Of a stretch of 64,000 nucleotides of DNA, positions 48,874-58,264 are shown one piece after another. The stretch is taken from positions 7,192,001 to 7,256,000 of the forward strand of contig CM106585.1 in assembly GCA_048013815.1 (NCBI GenBank), written 5' to 3'. The notes beneath the pieces were generated by a model. That model ran no database searches. It was given only the letters and a program-made list of their open reading frames with translations, and was not told the DNA's origin. Within the stretch, counting starts at the first letter, position 1, and every line of letters begins with the position of its first letter. Both the position numbers and the translations under genes were made by a program. This DNA is from Setoptus koraiensis. Taxonomy: Eukaryota > Arthropoda.

Positions 48874-50371
48874 GGGGGCCGAAACGTCGGATATCGAAAT
48901 GTCGAATATCGAAACGTCGAATATCAAAACGTCGAAAATTAGAATGTCGAACACTTAAAGTCGAATCTCGAATGGTCGAATCTTAGTATTTTTATATGGA
49001 TATTTCATAATCATTAGTAGTCGCACATTATTGCGATCTGCCGAAATTCTTGGCAAGTCCGAACTGGGCGCAGTTTCGCCATACAATTTGTGCAAAGTGA
49101 AAGAAGCAACCTTTGTTTTTAGCATCCAGGAACTCTTGCTGGCAAGCATTAATAGAAGCTCTTTCGAAGTCAGTCAATATAAACTTCGGCGACAAAACCA
49201 AATCATTGGCCTCACAGTACGACTTCAAATCTTGTAACAAGCGAATGTACAGTGATTGAGATTTGGTAGTCATCAATGCGTAAATCATCGGAAAACAACG
49301 TCTTGCACTACCAGCGCCAGCCAAACCATGTATGGTATATAGTTGATAAAATAATGTCGGTACCACATGGAAAGTAACGTCCATGATGAAAATGTCAGAT
49401 CGAGATAATAATTTGACACTGTTAGTGGAACCAAAGATGATGACTCTTTCTTCACCTACGATTGAATTAGAGATGAGAAAGACATCGCCGGATTGGGTTG
49501 TCTTCAACTCATCTGGTATGACGATATCAGCGAGCGTCTGTGGCTCACTGCGACCTGATTTTCGCACTCTAATTATTCTTTGACGTTGAGCATTAGTCGA
49601 AGGAAGAGTGGCTAATTCATCTCTAGTCAGGCTACTTCGAGCGGTTGTTATTATTGACCGAGGTGGATCTCTTGTCTCTCTTGCTTTGTTTTTCATCTCT
49701 TCATAACCATCGAGTCTCCCTTTCTTCGTTGGAGACGGAGGATGCAGATGCTCACCACTCATTTTTACAAATTCGTGGTTCATATTCTCCAGATCTGTTA
49801 TAAGTCGACACTTGCAGCTCAGTCTGGAATAATCTTGGCATTTCCAATAATGCCTTTCACCATTTTTCTTTTCAAGAAGGGAGCCATATCCATCAACAAT
49901 TGCCAAAGGCTTGTTTTTATTAGTCTTGGTCAACAATACTTCTGGAGTTTCCTCAAAACTTCCAGTCGAATCCGAATCCATATTCGCAAATTAATTAATA
50001 ACTAATTGTCACTAACAGCTCACTGTACTTCTACTTAATGAATGAACTAAACAGGTATTGTGAGTTAGAATCACAAGTTCAGCTAGTCATTTCAATCTCA
50101 GTTCATATCCGCGTGACCGACTAATTTGAAGCCGATCATCAATACATTTGATTAACTAGTGTGCACCTTAAAATCAAGTTTGAAAACCGAGCGCGAGACC
50201 TTTTTTGTGATCGGTATCAGAAGCAGACGATGATAACTGCTGCACTTGAAATTGTGTAAATTCGACCATTCGAGATTCGACTTTAAGTGTTCGACATTCT
50301 AATTTTCGACATTTCGATATTCGACGTTTATATGTTCGACATTTCGAAATTCGACGTTTCGATACCAGCCC
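48874..50371. mobile_element. truncated Mutator-like (MULE) DNA transposon
   Basis: The element is about 1.5 kb, bounded by terminal inverted repeats of about 108-112 bp (48874-48981 and 50260-50371). The innermost 50 nt or so of each repeat are identical between the two ends, and the outer parts have scattered mismatches. The repeats are themselves built from short CGAAACGTCGAAT-like subrepeats. A perfect 9-bp duplication flanks it. It carries one ORF on the minus strand encoding the N-terminal and central part of a MULE transposase. The short length and the missing C-terminal part indicate an internally deleted copy. Confidence 0.9.
49028..49981 (-). CDS. MULE transposase with FLYWCH-type zinc finger, C-terminally truncated
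   Basis: An ATG at 49981 starts a 317-codon frame. Residues ~30-85 form a FLYWCH-like zinc finger: HYWKCQDYSRLSCKCRL followed by the paired histidines in GEHLHPP. Residues ~190-310 match the MULE transposase core. The first catalytic Asp is in IFIMDVTFHV and the second in FILTDFERA. The family's GC-F-HFAQ-W pattern appears as GCFFHFAQIVW. The frame stops soon after this pattern, before the third acidic residue and the usual 100-200 residues beyond. Intact MULE transposases cut and paste DNA using the three-acid RNase H-fold site, so this product should be unable to transpose. The element could still be moved in trans. The FLYWCH-MULE pairing is common in animal MULEs. Confidence 0.9.
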   Translation of the reverse strand: MDSDSTGSFEETPEVLLTKTNKNKPLAIVDGYGSLLEKKNGERHYWKCQDYSRLSCKCRLITDLENMNHEFVKMSGEHLHPPSPTKKGRLDGYEEMKNKARETRDPPRSIITTARSSLTRDELATLPSTNAQRQRIIRVRKSGRSEPQTLADIVIPDELKTTQSGDVFLISNSIVGEERVIIFGSTNSVKLLSRSDIFIMDVTFHVVPTLFYQLYTIHGLAGAGSARRCFPMIYALMTTKSQSLYIRLLQDLKSYCEANDLVLSPKFILTDFERASINACQQEFLDAKNKGCFFHFAQIVWRNCAQFGLAKNFGRSQ

Positions 50372-50380
50372 ATTTTTTCC
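50372..50380. repeat. 9-bp target-site duplication, right copy
   Basis: ATTTTTTCC, identical to 48865-48873. Confidence 0.85.
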
Positions 50381-50455
50381 CTGTTTGTATCTCTCCAAGA
50401 AGGATGATTCGAAAAATAGAGAATCGCCGACTCTTGGTGATCAACCGACACGTCG

Positions 50456-50955
50456 NNNNNNNNNNNNNNNNNNNNNNNNNNNNNNNNNNNNNNNNNNNNN
50501 NNNNNNNNNNNNNNNNNNNNNNNNNNNNNNNNNNNNNNNNNNNNNNNNNNNNNNNNNNNNNNNNNNNNNNNNNNNNNNNNNNNNNNNNNNNNNNNNNNNN
50601 NNNNNNNNNNNNNNNNNNNNNNNNNNNNNNNNNNNNNNNNNNNNNNNNNNNNNNNNNNNNNNNNNNNNNNNNNNNNNNNNNNNNNNNNNNNNNNNNNNNN
50701 NNNNNNNNNNNNNNNNNNNNNNNNNNNNNNNNNNNNNNNNNNNNNNNNNNNNNNNNNNNNNNNNNNNNNNNNNNNNNNNNNNNNNNNNNNNNNNNNNNNN
50801 NNNNNNNNNNNNNNNNNNNNNNNNNNNNNNNNNNNNNNNNNNNNNNNNNNNNNNNNNNNNNNNNNNNNNNNNNNNNNNNNNNNNNNNNNNNNNNNNNNNN
50901 NNNNNNNNNNNNNNNNNNNNNNNNNNNNNNNNNNNNNNNNNNNNNNNNNNNNNNN
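50456..50955. other. assembly gap, 500 N
   Basis: Exactly 500 undetermined bases, a conventional scaffold gap of unknown true length. The frames crossing it have no meaning. The composition is AT-rich on both sides. Confidence 0.99.
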
Positions 50956-51150
50956 ACAAGTCCGCAAACCGAGAAGCTTCCGATCGTGATATGATGAGAC
51001 CAGATTTCAAATGTGTGCCCTTGTGCCGCCTAGGTCTTTATGCCGTCTAGATCTTTATGCCGCCGAGATCTCACTCAAAGTATCTTGGCACTCACTTCCG
51101 ACCTATTCGACCAATGAGCTTAGGACAGAATTAGCTCAGGTCGAACGACA

Positions 51151-52287
51151 TTAATGCTCGCTCTCTCTTGAGACATATAATTTTGCATTTTTTTTGGGGC
51201 AATTTATTAATAAAAAATAAATTATTAATAGTTGTATGATATGAAAATATCGATATTGTTCAGTCTGGCGCCATCTGCCATTATCTGTTTTCATTTCATA
51301 AGCTCGTGATATGTTAACACCGATAGTGGCTGCCCCTCGCGAACAACACTCAAATGTCTTGAATAATGTGTGGCATTTTTTGTAAAATTGTATAGCTTTT
51401 TCATATTCTCTATTGGAATAATATACACTGGCCATATAACTGTTTGCATAGGCACTCAGATAGGCAGCATCCTCGACTAAGGCTAAGTTTTCACTGAACG
51501 ATGTAGAAGCTCGAGAAAAGTCTTCGTTTTGCTGCGCTATCATGCCAAAATTGCACAAGGCCTGACTTTTACCTGTTCTATCACCAATTTCTGACGCCAA
51601 GTCCAGCTGCCTTTGGAAGCAATTCTCTGCCTCTAGGAATCTGTTTGTCAATCTGAACGTGTGACCCAAACCACCGGAAGCTCTCATTTCATAGATTTTA
51701 CCTTGTCTGCCTCCCAATCTTTGTGCCATCTTGATTACCTGCTCACGATAGGTTCTGGCCTCTTCGTATTTTTCGTTCTTTGTAGCCAAGAACGCCATGT
51801 TTGTATTGGCCATAACAAGGTTAGTTCGACATTCCTCATGGCGACTAATCAAGCTGGCGCTGGTCAATTCAGAATGATATTCTTCAGCTTTGTCATACTG
51901 TCCCATCAGGGTGTATATGTGGCACAAACAAGTCAATTCGCGACTCAGCGCACTGTTGTTATCGCCAGCAACATGTTGCTGTTGCTTAATTAATTGTAAG
52001 CATCTAGTAAGGCTGAGTAGGGCACTGTTGGGATCATTTAGCTAGACATGGATATGGCCAAGTGCATTTAAGGCTATAATCGCCTGCTGGGCATTGCCTG
52101 TGATTTTCATTGCCAACTCGAGCTGTTTCCTATGAGCCTTGAGACTCTCTTCATAATTCTTCAGAGTATAATAGGCAAAACCAAGATTGCCAAACACTCT
52201 ACATTGTCCATTGAAATCTCTAATGAGTATTTGTGTCTCCAAGTCCTCTTGCATATATTCGATAGATTTATCGTATTTTTTCAATGA
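51151..52287 (-). pseudogene. tetratricopeptide-repeat (TTC28/GPSM-like) gene, 3' exon with one in-frame stop
   Basis: The exon starts after an acceptor (GATTTTGTTGTCCCTAG) at 52287 and is read on the minus strand. It encodes at least seven TPR units of about 40 residues with the usual small/large alternation. Examples are NLGFAYYTLKNYEESLKAHR, HIYTLMGQYDKAEEYH and MASVYYSNREYEKAIQFYKK. The pattern, with GD-type links between units, resembles animal TTC28/GPSM-family arrays, which act as protein-binding scaffolds. A TAG at 52042-52044 interrupts an otherwise continuous frame. It is one change from a Gln codon, and TPR sequence resumes directly after it. TPR similarity fades near 51290, and the last ~45 codons look like read-through into 3' flank. 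Upstream exons were not found. It is either a young pseudogene, a null allele or an assembly error. Confidence 0.8.
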
Positions 52288-53088
52288 CTAGGGACAACAA
52301 AATCGGCGGTTAAGAATTGAGAAATTCGGTTCTCAAACTAACGAAACCTACGGTTTCTCGTTCTTTTTTTTCGGTTCTAATTCACATTGATATGATTCGT
52401 TCATCATTTTCGAAGAGAAATGAATATCTAGTTGTAAGTTGTAACAGTCAAAAAAAAAAAAAGAGAGCTATCGATCTTAGCGAACAAGGAGGCGCTGGGT
52501 GAAGCAATTTGAACAACAACACAATCAAAGATTGTGTGCTGGTCACTTCAACTGATCGTCTGTCACGGCAACAACAGCACACTTACGATACAATTTGAAA
52601 AAAAAAAACGGTTTTCAAGCATAAAACATATGAAAATCGGCGTTTTCGGTGTGAACAAATACGTCTCAAACGACGTATCTAGTTGTACTATGTTGCCCTA
52701 CATATTTTCAGGACTCTACTCGTTGTGGATCGGTTTTTAATCGATTTCGTTTTCCCTAGATATCAGTGTTCAAGTAATTGTTGCCGCTTTTTTTCTTACT
52801 ATTATGATCTCTGTCCGAGTAAGAGGACAATGAGGAACACTTTCGATTTTTGTCGGAGTGACATTGCTAAATGAGTGTCGATGTTGGTGTTGTTTCTTTG
52901 CCTTTTCGCATTGCAATCTAATAAGACGGCTGATATTTAAATAACCGATTCAGATCTCTGAGTTTCGTTGTAGTCTCACCGGGATTGGCTAAGCGGGATG
53001 TCCATAGAATGAGGTCAAACAACTGGCGACAATGTGATTACAACTGATGATCATTGATGATATAGATGATATGTCACTTTCTCTGTAT
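52288..53088. other. non-coding, AT-rich
   Basis: This lies between the TPR exon and the protease gene. It contains A-rich runs (near 52448-52461 and 52597-52607) and no recognisable exon. It probably includes the protease 3' region and the TPR-gene intron. Confidence 0.5.
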
Positions 53089-54186
53089 TTATCTTTGATA
53101 ATTTTGGCCCAGTTGTCGTCTGAGAAACCTTTCAATCCAGGCCATCAATTCAGTTACCTTCGGAAATGTGGTATTTCCGTTGTGTCCGTCTTCACGATGA
53201 CAACCTGAACGAGAAATGATACCATAGACTTCCCATCGACCATTTCGGACATATAAGCCCGGTCCCCCCGAATCACCGCTGCAGGCTGAACGAGGCTTGC
53301 TCGTAGGAGATGTTGCACAAAATTCAAATATTTGACTGATCCAAGCATCATGCCTCTCGCAATGTTCCGGAGACCGGATTGTCACAATGGCGGCCCTTGT
53401 TTTAGTTGTTCTGGTTGGCCTGCCGCCTCCGTCGCCCATAAGTCCCCAGCCAGCTATAGTGATATTAGTGCCAGGGTCTAGATGGCCAGGATTTTCACTG
53501 GCTGTTCTCGCGGGTGGCAAGCAAGCGGGTCTCACATTATTTGTCCATTGCAACGGCTCGTTCAGTTTGATCAATGCTGCATCCTGGGATGGGTGAAAAT
53601 CAATAGATAAATCTTGTAGCACTTGATCTCCATCATTTGTTGATATATCGTAGACACCAGCGAAAATTTTAGTGTATTTTGTGCCTTTCAAGCAATGGGC
53701 AGCCGTTAGTATAGCTTGATCATGTATGATTGTGCCGGCACAATACCGACTTTGTCCATTTACAAGTTTTGATTTTAAAAACACTAACCAGGGGAAAGCA
53801 CCCCGAGAGGCCTCCTCGCCTCCGATAATTCTTTTCGACGGCTTATTCGGTATCCATTTATCACCAACGGCATTGGGATTTATACCACACTTGACATGAT
53901 CATCTCTACGTTTCTTGGCCTCCGATTGCTGTGATCTCAAGTATCTACCCTCTCTCGATGGTTTCAATTTTTCTCTCTCTCGTTTGTTTGTCTGTTGCTG
54001 GGATACTGGTGACTTGATATTTTTTTCTGATTCAAAAAATCTCAAATCGCCACATTCCGCTTCGTCCGTTGGCTGTAACTGTTTGAAAGCACTTGTTGCT
54101 AAATGTTCATCAGGACCCAGAACAAAAATAGCCAATGCAACACATGATGCTACATACAGAAGTGCTCGCACTAGCAAGGGAGCCAT
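53089..54186 (-). CDS. secreted S1-family serine protease with long propeptide
   Basis: An intronless frame of 365 codons. I choose the ATG at 54186 because it begins a clear signal peptide (MAPLLVRALLYVASCVALAI then FVLG). The ATG 26 codons upstream gives a charged leader instead. A Lys/Arg/Gln-rich propeptide of about 100 residues follows, with a Cys (HVKCGINPN) likely to pair with the protease domain, then the activation site SKR/IIGGEEA. The catalytic triad is present: His in LTAAHC, Asp in SQDAALIKL and Ser in SACSGDSGGP. The residue at the S1-pocket base (chymotrypsin position 189) reads as Ser, which suggests chymotrypsin-like rather than trypsin-like preference. No clip domain or transmembrane segment is visible. 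Product: an extracellular zymogen cleaved after Arg. The start choice is inferred, the family is certain, and the physiological role is unknown. Confidence 0.93.
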   Translation of the reverse strand: MAPLLVRALLYVASCVALAIFVLGPDEHLATSAFKQLQPTDEAECGDLRFFESEKNIKSPVSQQQTNKREREKLKPSREGRYLRSQQSEAKKRRDDHVKCGINPNAVGDKWIPNKPSKRIIGGEEASRGAFPWLVFLKSKLVNGQSRYCAGTIIHDQAILTAAHCLKGTKYTKIFAGVYDISTNDGDQVLQDLSIDFHPSQDAALIKLNEPLQWTNNVRPACLPPARTASENPGHLDPGTNITIAGWGLMGDGGGRPTRTTKTRAAIVTIRSPEHCERHDAWISQIFEFCATSPTSKPRSACSGDSGGPGLYVRNGRWEVYGIISRSGCHREDGHNGNTTFPKVTELMAWIERFLRRQLGQNYQR

Positions 54187-55192
54187 CTCGTACGAACTAT
54201 TCCAATCTCTTGAGATGTCTGTCTGCTTGTCTATCTTCCAAGAGTCTCTCCGTCGACAAATCAATCTAATCTCCAGAGTTTGTATGTGAAATCAAAGTTT
54301 CGTGATTATTTGGGATAGTTGATGTTTTTGAAAACAGCTCAACCTGTGTCCTGCGCCACAAGTCGATCAAAATTAATGTGTAACTTGATCAGCCTCAAGT
54401 CAAAAGAGAATAACCAGTCTGACGATCACATTGCTTCATATGATGGATAGAATACAATAATAATAACACGTAGATCTCACCGTCCGGCGAGCAATTCTAT
54501 TTCTGACTCAGAGATAAGTACTCATCTCATTAATCGCGTATGAGTCGCTAGCTGATGGGTCGATCATGTGTCGAAACTAGAGATGCCCATGGATATGCAT
54601 GTTGAATTTCGAACCCTCGAATAAACTAGATATGCAAGTCCAACCTTAGATTTCAAGTTCTAGAGTGTCGAACAAATCCATCGATAGGTTCAAGAGAGAA
54701 GATAGAAGCTTCCGGATCCGACTGTCACTTCCTTCAAAACCATGATATCCAGATGGACAGAGCGGGCGCCCAATGGATCATTACTAGAGAGAACATAGTC
54801 GGTAAAGCAAACAATCAATCACAATTAAAATCACTACTGGCTCTAAGATGGCCAGAGGAGGTGAAAACTCCACTTGAGGTAAAATTTTAGTCTGCTGTGA
54901 ATGCATGGTGACAGAAACTCAAAAACGTGTTCTTGCTTCTAATTTCGCCTTTCGCTATACCGAATGAGATGCAGCAAGCTGATTAGCTCAGCAGGATCAG
55001 TGAAAACAATCTAGAGCACAAGATGAGACCTTTTGGTGGCGAGAGCCCGAAAATTTTCAGGTCACTGTTTTTAATCATACCTGTATGATGTTGATGAAAG
55101 CTTCCCTTTATTCTGGTAGAATTTGTTTTCAAGATCCGAATCAATCTCGGTGATTTGCTCATTTACAAAAAAAAAAAATCTTAGGTTCGACT
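54187..55192. other. non-coding, AT-rich
   Basis: About 1 kb upstream of the protease. No gene, repeat array or element was recognised. It should include the protease promoter, but no TATA or initiator could be placed with confidence. An A-run lies near 55167-55178. Confidence 0.5.
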
Positions 55193-55585
55193 TCAGATGA
55201 TATCCATTGCGGTAACATTGTCTGATAATTCCCATTCTGAGTCGGATGGGTCATCACTCGGACCTTGCTTACTTGGATCATAGAGGTCCTCAGTGATTAA
55301 AGTAGTGTCCGAGCTGAAGCAATCATCTATCTTTTTGCATAGATCCTCGTCGTCGAATTCAAATGTGACATGGCGACCTAGTGCATAAATATACAAATCA
55401 AATAACAGTAGTAGATTTTTAGTTGTCTTGCGTGGGGTCATTAATGAAATATCTATACCTTGAGACAGACATAAATGTATAATATTGATATTCAATTTGG
55501 CCACATTGTATGTGAATTGGCAATCAGTTAATAGGTCGCTATTAAAAGTATCGAATGTCAATTTAGCTGGCAATATAATATCTAG
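55193..55585 (-). CDS. possible terminal exon with acidic C-terminus, unknown
   Basis: The frame is open from an AG-ended acceptor (TTAGCCTATCAG) at 55585 to a stop at 55193. It encodes about 130 residues: a mixed N-terminal part (LPAKLTFDTFNSDLLTDCQF) and a strongly acidic C-terminal tail (DPSKQGPSDDPSDSEWELSD). It has no ATG near its start and no recognised domain. It is in phase with the end of the frame at 55599-56003 across a GT...AG segment of only 37 nt, shorter than ordinary animal introns. The neighbouring BACK-domain sequence suggests it may be the tail of the same degenerate locus. Confidence 0.35.
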   Translation of the reverse strand, partial: LDIILPAKLTFDTFNSDLLTDCQFTYNVAKLNINIIHLCLSQGIDISLMTPRKTTKNLLLLFDLYIYALGRHVTFEFDDEDLCKKIDDCFSSDTTLITEDLYDPSKQGPSDDPSDSEWELSDNVTAMDII

Positions 55586-55598
55586 CTGATAGGCTAAA

Positions 55599-56003
55599 TT
55601 ATTTATTTACTAATTGTGTTACGCAAGCGAGGCAAGCACTAATGCGAAAAGCAGCATTTCTTTCGCCCAACTGAACCAATGAGGCCGGCATCATGTCCTT
55701 GTGATCGTTAATCCACAAACTGTAGGCATTGTAGTCTCCGCTACTTGGTAGCCAAGGTTCAACAATTGATTGATTAGTCATCTGGTGCTGAGAACTACTA
55801 GAGAAGGTCAATAGTGGCGATGTTTCCATATTTAACGGACCCAAACCATTGTGTTTGTTGAGCTCTCCAATACATGCCGAAAATATAGAAGTCCAACACA
55901 TAATTAAGGCATTGAGTATCATACTTAACCAAATCATCATTCTTAATCTGCCAGATTTCAGGTTGTTGGAAGTTCCCAAGTTTGATTTTTGTAAGTAGAT
56001 CAT
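55599..56003 (-). CDS. ORF downstream of the BACK domain, possibly the same locus
   Basis: About 134 codons overlap the 3' part of the BACK-domain frame in another phase. The last ~80 residues (from HNGLGPLNMETSPLLTFSSS to GERNAAFRISACLACVTQL) look protein-like but do not show kelch repeats. It is either a continuation of the BACK-domain gene after splicing or a frameshifted remnant of it. I could not place a convincing junction. Confidence 0.3.
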   Translation of the reverse strand: MIYLQKSNLGTSNNLKSGRLRMMIWLSMILNALIMCWTSIFSACIGELNKHNGLGPLNMETSPLLTFSSSSQHQMTNQSIVEPWLPSSGDYNAYSLWINDHKDMMPASLVQLGERNAAFRISACLACVTQLVNK

Positions 56004-56304
56004 ACATACGGACCGATCTGTCTTTTTGGTGGGTGAGCCAATCTTCTAAAATATTGAATGATTTCATCTGGGGTCCACCGGGGAATTGTTTGTCCTCGAG
56101 AAACTCACATAATTCTTTGTAGCTTAGTAGCGCCAGAGTAACATCCGATATGTCATAGAAATTTTTCAACATGAACTGCTTTGTACCTTGTGCCACCTCA
56201 TAGTTGATGGATGATAGCTTGTCGAAGAGGTGAGTATAATTGTGAACATTCATTCTCTCCAACAAAGAAGAAGCGCATATAAATTTTAACTGGCGCAGCT
56301 TCAT
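55798..56304 (-). CDS. BACK-domain (kelch-like / BTB-BACK) protein fragment
   Basis: An ATG at 56304 opens 168 codons. Residues ~5-115 match the BACK domain that follows BTB in kelch-like Cullin-3 adaptors: FICASSLLERMNVHNYTHLF, then KQFMLKNFYDISDV, then LLSYKELCEFLEDKQF, and the helix ending NILEDWLTHQKDRSVR. Family members usually have a BTB domain before it and kelch repeats after it, and recruit substrates to a ubiquitin ligase. No BTB-encoding sequence was seen upstream, and the residues after 120 do not form kelch blades. The sequence is therefore a partial gene, a lineage-specific short form, or a decaying copy. It lies in the same orientation as the protease and TPR genes. Confidence 0.6.
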   Translation of the reverse strand: MKLRQLKFICASSLLERMNVHNYTHLFDKLSSINYEVAQGTKQFMLKNFYDISDVTLALLSYKELCEFLEDKQFPGGPQMKSFNILEDWLTHQKDRSVRMYDLLTKIKLGNFQQPEIWQIKNDDLVKYDTQCLNYVLDFYIFGMYWRAQQTQWFGSVKYGNIATIDLL

Positions 56305-56390
56305 TTTTAGCGCTTAATTTTAATTATAAGCGCTTAATTTTAATTAAGTAGCTACTGGGGTAGTGATGATGGATACGTTTATTCACGTGA

Positions 56391-56918
56391 CTATGTAATC
56401 CTATGGAGGTTTGACTTAGTCAAAGGACCTCTCAGAGTTTGATGGTCACAATTGGAAGTTCGGTGGTAACAATCCGAACTTCGAAATTGAAAATTCGAAT
56501 TTCTGATGATAGTTTCATCTGCTCTGTCGAAGTTCGATGGCCAGAGTTCGGTGGTCAGACTTCGATGGTCACAATTCGAACTTCGAAATCCGAAATTGAA
56601 AATTCGAATTTCTGATGATAGTTTCAGGTCCTTAGCTCTTCTTCTTCGGTGAGCAGCAACTCTTTCTCTGTTACACCGTCTTCTGTAATCAGCCAGTAAT
56701 TCACTGGCATCAATATTATCCAGAGAAACCCAATCCACTTCATGATAGCCAGTCCATTTCACTAGATATTCTATCCCATTTCCGACACCCGTTCGACGAT
56801 GATCGAGAATGATGTCTATCTCGAAATATCCTCCTTCTTCTTCAGCATCATCATCAATTATAATTATTTCAAAATTTTGCTGTTCTAATTCAGCATTTTC
56901 CGGTAGTCCATCTGCCAC
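56391..56918 (-). CDS. chromodomain protein exon
   Basis: The minus-strand frame has no ATG start. A likely acceptor (AAGATGGGTGGCAG, ending at 56911) suggests an internal or 3' exon. After an acidic stretch (IIIIDDDAEEEGG) comes a chromodomain at about residues 30-80: YFEIDIILDHRRTG, GIEYLVKWTGYHEVDWVSLD, NIDASELLADYRRR, with the aromatic-cage positions largely filled. A basic segment (HRRRRAKDLKL) follows. Chromodomains bind methylated histone tails. Small proteins of this layout resemble HP1-type factors, but similar chromodomains also occur at the end of some retroelement integrases. No LTR or integrase sequence was seen here. The last ~70 codons are made of a duplicated Arg/Ser/Asn-rich segment and may not be translated. 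Confidence 0.65.
   Translation of the reverse strand: MADGLPENAELEQQNFEIIIIDDDAEEEGGYFEIDIILDHRRTGVGNGIEYLVKWTGYHEVDWVSLDNIDASELLADYRRRCNRERVAAHRRRRAKDLKLSSEIRIFNFGFRSSNCDHRSLTTELWPSNFDRADETIIRNSNFQFRSSDCYHRTSNCDHQTLRGPLTKSNLHRIT
56483..56626. repeat. 109-bp-spaced duplication at the end of the chromodomain exon
   Basis: A block of about 35 bp (GAAATTGAAAATTCGAATTT, then CTGATGATAGTTTCA) occurs at 56483-56517 and again at 56592-56626. Related TTCG-rich words fill the space between. It resembles local tandem expansion. Confidence 0.85.
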
Positions 56919-58047
56919 CCATCTTGTTAAAATTTGTCAACAAATGAAACACCTTTTAACCGGAGAATTTTGGAAGGAGAAACTAGCCGGCATGCAGACC
57001 ACACATGCATTATGTTTGCATGGTGAGGTCATCATCAAATTGTCGGCGAAAGTTTCTTGACAAATGGATTATTCGGTCGTCATTTTAATAAATAGATGAT
57101 AAGAAACAATAGATGAGCAATCTGTTAAATAAATGGATTTTTCTAAATGATAGAAGTGAATTCCAAAAAATGATAATAGCCAGTAATTGATGAATAGTAA
57201 TGAATTAAATGCCAATTTAAATAAATATCGAGAACAGAATAAATGATTGTAAATTTTAATGATAATGAATGGTTAAATAAATACCAATGGAAATAGATAT
57301 GAATGACTGTTGGATTTGAGTGTCTAAATTGATAATGCTAAGATAGAGAGAATCAATAAGATCTGTCCCGAGACAGTAGATGAGATTGATCTCAGACGAT
57401 TTAACTCCTCGCGCAGACCGATTTCATTTTCACGCACTGTACTTCAATGAACGAGTTGAAATACGATTGAAAAGTTTTTTTTTCCAAGACAAAAAGATTG
57501 AAAAATTCATTTGAAAGCCACCAAACTCGCACTGTCGAACAGTCTATCTATGGCTATTATTACTACGTGATACACATGTTAACCGACTATTCTGATCTGA
57601 CAGGCATAGATGTTCATCTCTGACATGGTGTCACATACTCGCATCCATATTCCAACGATACTCGTCTATTCAAAAAATTAAGCGCTCGAGATACTGACAG
57701 AATCAGTATCACTTGTTACATGATATCTCACGAACCAAATAAAATCGAATTACAAATCGAATGTTGTTTTATTCTAGGAAGATGCTTCTATCGTGGGACA
57801 AAAAAGAATAGGAATATATTGAGATAAATCACAAAAATTGAAATTCAAAATTTGGGGTCATTTTTTTCTTGTTTCATTTTTCACGTAGAATTTTTATTTT
57901 CATTAATACAACTATAATATTTTGTCACATGATGAGTAGTGGTATGGCGCACATTATGTGAAAATTTCACATTGATATCTTGAACAATGGCGAAGTTATG
58001 ATGTAAATTTGTTGTGAAAATCGCTTCGTAGGAAAAGCCGTTTGAAG
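56919..58047. other. non-coding, AT-rich
   Basis: No gene was recognised. ATGAATAATAAATG-like degenerate repeats lie around 57070-57320. A short plus-strand frame at 56938-57060 is open but unsupported. Confidence 0.5.
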
Positions 58048-58264
58048 TTAAGGAGCCATTCCACTTCCATAGAATTCTTCGTTTTCTGTCAAATTGTCTT
58101 CCTTGTCGTCGTTATTCTCTTTATTGGTTGTTGATGATCGTTTGTTCCTGCCCTCTTTCTTTTTTTCTCTATATAGGTCCGGTAGGTTCATTTTCTTCTC
58201 GCAGTCTTTGTTTTGTCTAATTGCGTTCTCGTCAACCATGTGGCGAAGCACATGGGCGCACAGC
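58048..58264 (-). CDS. terminal exon of an unknown gene
   Basis: An acceptor (CTTATTCTTCTTAG) opens a frame at 58264 that runs 71 codons to TAA. The peptide starts LCAHVLRHMVDENAIRQNKD and becomes Lys/Arg-rich (REKKKEGRNKRSS), then acidic (KENNDDKEDNLTENEEF), a typical disordered nuclear or cytosolic tail. No upstream exon was found before the Rep-like copy at 58.6 kb. The strong acceptor, the stop and the charged protein-like composition support it. The family is not recognised. Confidence 0.4.

Noticed and set aside
50456-50955. Long open frames across the gap
   Set aside because: They consist of undetermined bases.
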